Assembly: GCA_030686995.1 (NCBI GenBank)
Contig: CM060706.1
Location: 139,771,505 to 139,835,504 of the forward strand
Source: Artemisia argyi
Taxonomy: Eukaryota; Streptophyta; Magnoliopsida; Asterales; Asteraceae
Length of the DNA: 64,000 nt
Direction of reading: 5' to 3'
Every line of letters begins with the position of its first letter. Position 1 is the first letter of the stretch. Position numbers and translations under genes: made by a program. Shown one piece after another: positions 60,351 through 64,000 of the stretch. A model generated the notes under the pieces. That model was not told where the DNA came from. It saw nothing but the letters and a program-made list of their open reading frames with translations, and did not search any database.

Positions 60351-62649
60351 AGTGACGAAGCCAGGATTGTTCAGCCTGGTAGGCCAAAACAAAAAATTTG
60401 GAAAAAGATACCGACAAAAAACTATATTAAAGAGTCTTACAATAAGAGTGTTTCATTTAAAGCGCGCACGACGCTTTCCAGCATCATTAAAATCATCTAG
60501 AACACTATCTAAAATAAAGGTATCTGCAACTTCCTTTTCAATATAAAGTACTAAATTATCTGAAAGAAACTCATCACCCATTTTATTACGTAATTTGCTC
60601 TTCACAATTTTCATGGCTGAAAACGCACGTTCAACACTCGCAGTAGACACCGGAAGAGTCAACATTAGTCGTATCAACCTATCAACTAGATAATAGTGAC
60701 TTGCTTTTCCAGTGTATGCTAAGCCTTGACATAAATCAGCTATAGAAGATGACTTTCCCAACTTTGGATGATCTTTCATATCAAGTTCAAAGTGTTTCAA
60801 TTGGAATTCCAAGGTATCGAGTTCTTGCTCTGTCAAATCAAGATAATAGTATTTCTTTGCAAGCTTTAGAATCGAATTTGAATTGAAAGATATATATCCG
60901 TCTCTAGGATCCAAAGCAGAGCTAAGTTCTAAAAGTTCCATAATTTTCTCACTAAACCTTGAATCAAGTTCTCGCAACTGGAAATCTTTTGTTTCATTAT
61001 ATATATCATAATGATAGTGATGCTCATTAGTAGCGTTATCTTGATTCCTTACGCTTCTCCTTTCGAAATACGGAGCACTGAAATCAGGAATACGAATACC
61101 ATGTTTTTTGCAAAAACAAATGACACCGTCAAGAAAAGAACCCCATTTGTCATCTCTTAGTGTTTGAATCAGCTTTCTTGTTTGTGAAACCATTTTAATC
61201 GCACTTATGACCTCTTGATCTTTTTTTGTAAAGCCTTACAAAGAACGTCAGCAGGGCTCAAGATTGTTTTCATCATATGTAATATGAAAACAAAATCAAA
61301 AGAAGTCAACTTCTTTAACGCTGAACTAGCACCACCCTTTGTTTTAAAGTTATACCCGTCTTTTTTTATCATCTCCAAAACTGTACATGTTGGATTGTAC
61401 ATCCAAATAAGGCTAGTAATTGAAGTAAAATATGAGCTCCAACGTGTATCGCCAGCACGTTTCACAGTACCAATTTGGTTAGCTCCTTTACCGGACTCGA
61501 TTTCACCTGTCTGTAACATTTCTTCAATTTGAGCAGCTTATGCAGCTTGTAACTGATCTTTTCGTTTACCAGAGGCACCAAAATCTGTCACAATGTAAGA
61601 TAAATCTTCAAAAAAATCATGTACATAATTTACCTCTTTAGCTGCTGTAACCAATGCAAGTTGCAACCGATGAGCCATACAATGTATATAATAAGCACAT
61701 GGATTAATCTTGAGAAACAGTGCTTGTAATCCATTCCATTCACCTCTCTTATTGCTAGCTCCATCATATCGTTGTCCACGAATATTTTCAATGGGAAGCA
61801 AATAAGAAGAAAGTGTTGCACAAATTGTTTTGTATAAAGTGGCGGATGATGTATCTTCAAGATGGATAACACCAAAAAAGCGCTCTTGTATGAATCCCTT
61901 ATTGTCAACAAAATGAAGAATAATTGCCATTTGTTCTTTCTTACTTTCATCACTTGCCTCGTCTACCACTATACAAAATTTAGAATTTCCAATATCTTCG
62001 ACAATCTTCTTTCGAACTTTCTCTGCAAACAATTTTAAAACTTCTTTTTGAACATCAGGTGAAGTGTATTTTGCATTACCAGGAGCATTTTCTAAGCAAA
62101 TACTTGCAAGTTCTTTATTATACGAGCCTATGAAATTAAGAATCTCAAGAATGTTACCCCGGTTTTTAGAGCCAACTCTTTCATCACGACCTCTAAAGCT
62201 AATTCCTTGAAATGAGCACAAACGAACCAAATCAATAGTCGCTTTCACCCTTAGCCTATTCAATCTAATTTCTTCATCTGATAGCCATTGCATAACTTGA
62301 TCAATGTGCCCTTCCTGATTTAGCAAAGCATCACAAAATCTTATAGCATTATTATGTTGAGAGTTCGGTCCATCTCCTACATGTTTCATAAATGAACAAT
62401 GCTTTCCTTTCACCTTATTCCAGTTTTTGAAACCATTAATTGCAAACGCGTCTTGACCTTTATTAGTGCTTGGTTCTTCCAAAAAGAGATAACAATAAAA
62501 ACAGTATGCTCTATCAGTAGTTCGAGAGTACTCTAACCAAGGATATTCCGAATACCATTTAGCTTGAAAACGACGTGGATGAGTTTTTGATCCTGTTAAA
62601 GGGTATTTGGGTGGCACTAGTCGATGAGGTCCAGATTTTAAGTAAGCTC
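60351..62649 (-). mobile_element. hAT DNA transposon (TTF-zinc-finger type), 3' part
   Basis: Encodes a broken hAT transposase on the minus strand. The element end is probably at 60351, where CAGTGACGAAGCCAGG matches the usual CAGTG(G/A)CG inverted-repeat start of this group. The 5' end is not visible because an LTR is inserted at 62650. The 8-bp duplication cannot be checked. Confidence 0.8.
60453..62649 (-). pseudogene. hAT transposase with one stop, one frameshift and an LTR insertion
   Basis: hAT transposases cut and paste DNA through a DDE/RNase H fold. In order: part of the TTF-type zinc finger (KWYSEYPWLEY, CFYCYLF), the DUF4371-like middle with FCIVVDEASDESKKEQ and ENIRGQRYDGASNKRG, INPCAYYIHCMAHRLQLAL, and the C-terminal dimerisation domain with LPVSTASVERAFSAM. 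A TAA at 61540-61538 interrupts the frame, probably from a Gln codon. A run of seven A on the minus strand (near 61228) carries a one-base shift, after which the frame resumes to the stop at 60453. The coding sequence reads on to the LTR border at 62650, so the N-terminus lies beyond the insertion. Confidence 0.88.
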
Positions 62650-64000
62650 TGATGAGTGCTCAAACACTCATTATTTTTGGTCAATCTAAACTACAAAAAC
62701 TTTTAAAAACACTAAAAAATAAATCAAAATACAGAAAATATCCCAAAATTATGTTTTATATGTTTCAGATGCAAAATGATTAAAAACAGATGAAAAATGA
62801 ACAAAGTTTGCATAATTGGCAGTTTTAGTCCCTCAACTTTCAAAATTTAACAAAATTAGTCCCTGAGTATTTATTTTAAAAGAAAAGTCAACCCAAGTCC
62901 TTTAAAACTCAAAAGTTATCAAAAATGCTCTTTGGGTAAAAAGTTTTGAGAATTTACAAGTTTGATCCCTCACAATTGGCAGAAAAGGTCCTTGGAAATC
63001 TCAAAAAGTGGAAAAGTCAACAAAGGACTTTGGGAAGTAAAAAATTATCATAATTGATCCTTGGGAGTAAAGTTTGAAGGTTTAACATGTTTGGCCCCTC
63101 GACTTTGATAGTTGGCAATTTTAGTACCTGGAGGTTATAATTTTGGAAAATAATCAATTGTGGTCCTTGGGTAAGTGAAAAGTAACAAGAATGGTCCTTG
63201 ATGTACTTTGGAAAGTCGGCAACACAAGCCCTTGAAAAATCAGTAATTACATTTTTTGCCCTTATGTTTTACTAACTTAACCAACCGGACCCCTTTCTAT
63301 TTATTAACCCAACAATAAACACACCACCTAATACCAAAATCCAGTCTACCCTTCCATGGCCCAAACCTCAAACCAAACCCAACTTGCTTTAATAATAATA
63401 CCCAAGTCAACACCAGGGTCAAACCCTTACCACCCCAGTCAAACTAACCATTCCCTTCCCCCCCCCCCCCCCGGTGACCTGCAAATCCTGCCACTACCAC
63501 CATCCATCATCACTCCCACCTTCTCCTCTGCCACCCCTACTCCCTCCAAACACCTCAGTCTAAACCTTCCTTCAACCCCACAAGTTATCAGAGCCCAACT
63601 TGTTAATTACCTTTTCCTGCCAAAATTGAATACACGGCCAGGATCAAATTCCACTCATCCAATGGCCTAGGACAGAAGTGGGAAAGTGCCAAGGATGCTT
63701 GTTGAAGCCTATAAATGATGAAAGAAGAGAAAAGAAAAATGGCAGCTAGTTAGGTAGATTTTTAGTAGTAGCATTAGAGTAATGGTAGCTTAGTTAGTAC
63801 AATCGTTTTTATTTTAATTCCAGTTGTATTCCTAAGTTTTTTTAAGGTTGTATTGAATTTTAAAGTTATTTTAATCAAAAGATCAGTATTCTTGTTTAAT
63901 CACATTTTCTACCAATTTTCATTTAATTGCTCTTGTTGGTAAAATAATGTTAAAATGTTGTTTTGAGGATCCATTAGGTTCATATAAGCTATTTATAAAC
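62650..64000 (+). mobile_element. LTR of the giant Athila-related family, truncated by window end
   Basis: Starts TGATGAGTGCTCAAACACTC, the same start as the solo LTR at 53572, and follows it with AGTCCCTG-type repeats (62826-63240), CACGGCCAGGAT and AAGTGGGAAAGTGC. It sits inside the hAT coding region. A poly-C run (63459-63472) is present. The 104-codon frame at 63356-63670 has no motif and is not called a gene. Confidence 0.75.

Noticed and set aside
63356..63670. 104-codon Pro/Ser/Thr-rich frame
   Set aside because: Lies inside the giant LTR; the matching place in the solo LTR (about 54140-54394) encodes a different peptide, so there is no coding conservation.

Overview
This is nuclear DNA from a flowering plant. 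It has GT-AG introns, plant-only gene families, AT-rich spacers and dense retrotransposon nests. The two Athila-type gag reading frames resemble ones I recall from Asteraceae annotations, so an Asteraceae (possibly Anthemideae) source is likely. That is recall, not a search result.

Layout. 1-2353: 5' end of a minus-strand Ty3/gypsy element, with its LTR at 1881-2353 and a broken gag-protease frame. 2354-11254: Helitron-derived DNA with two related 3' termini (8956 and 11254), captured gene fragments (one recognisable as an SH3-domain protein of the plant SH3P family) and the C-terminal exon of a Helitron Pif1-type helicase. 11444-23289: a gene island holding a seven-exon conserved plant gene of unknown function (+), a calmodulin-binding-protein-like gene interrupted by one TGA (-), an intact six-exon plastid-type DUF4336 gene (-) and an intact three-exon membrane-anchored ubiquitin-fold (MUB) gene ending in CVIL (-). 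24375-28260: a four-copy tandem repeat with a fold-back element inside one copy, then a decayed L1-type LINE. 28266-31645: a 3.4 kb solo LTR.

32407-60279 is one retrotransposon stack framed by the 5-bp duplication ACCTT. The outermost element is Copia-type and Sirevirus-like: 1652-bp LTRs, a TTGGTACCAGAGC primer site and an array of purine tracts before the 3' LTR. I find no gag-pol frame in it. Inside it lie an Athila-type gag-only element (34513-48043, duplication CCCGC), whose 5' LTR is split by a second, opposite-strand Athila-type gag-only element (35041-41447, duplication GCAGC), and a 3.9 kb solo LTR (53572-57434, duplication GTTCC). To the right lies a TTF-zinc-finger hAT transposase pseudogene (60453-62649, -) from an element ending at 60351. 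At 62650 it is interrupted by an LTR of the same family as the inner solo LTR, which runs off the window.

The host genes are not an operon; each is an independent transcription unit. The main biological interest is the nested stack built of non-autonomous elements, the paired base change in two Helitron 3' hairpins, captured host exons, and a calmodulin-binding-protein gene that appears to have been disabled by a single stop.
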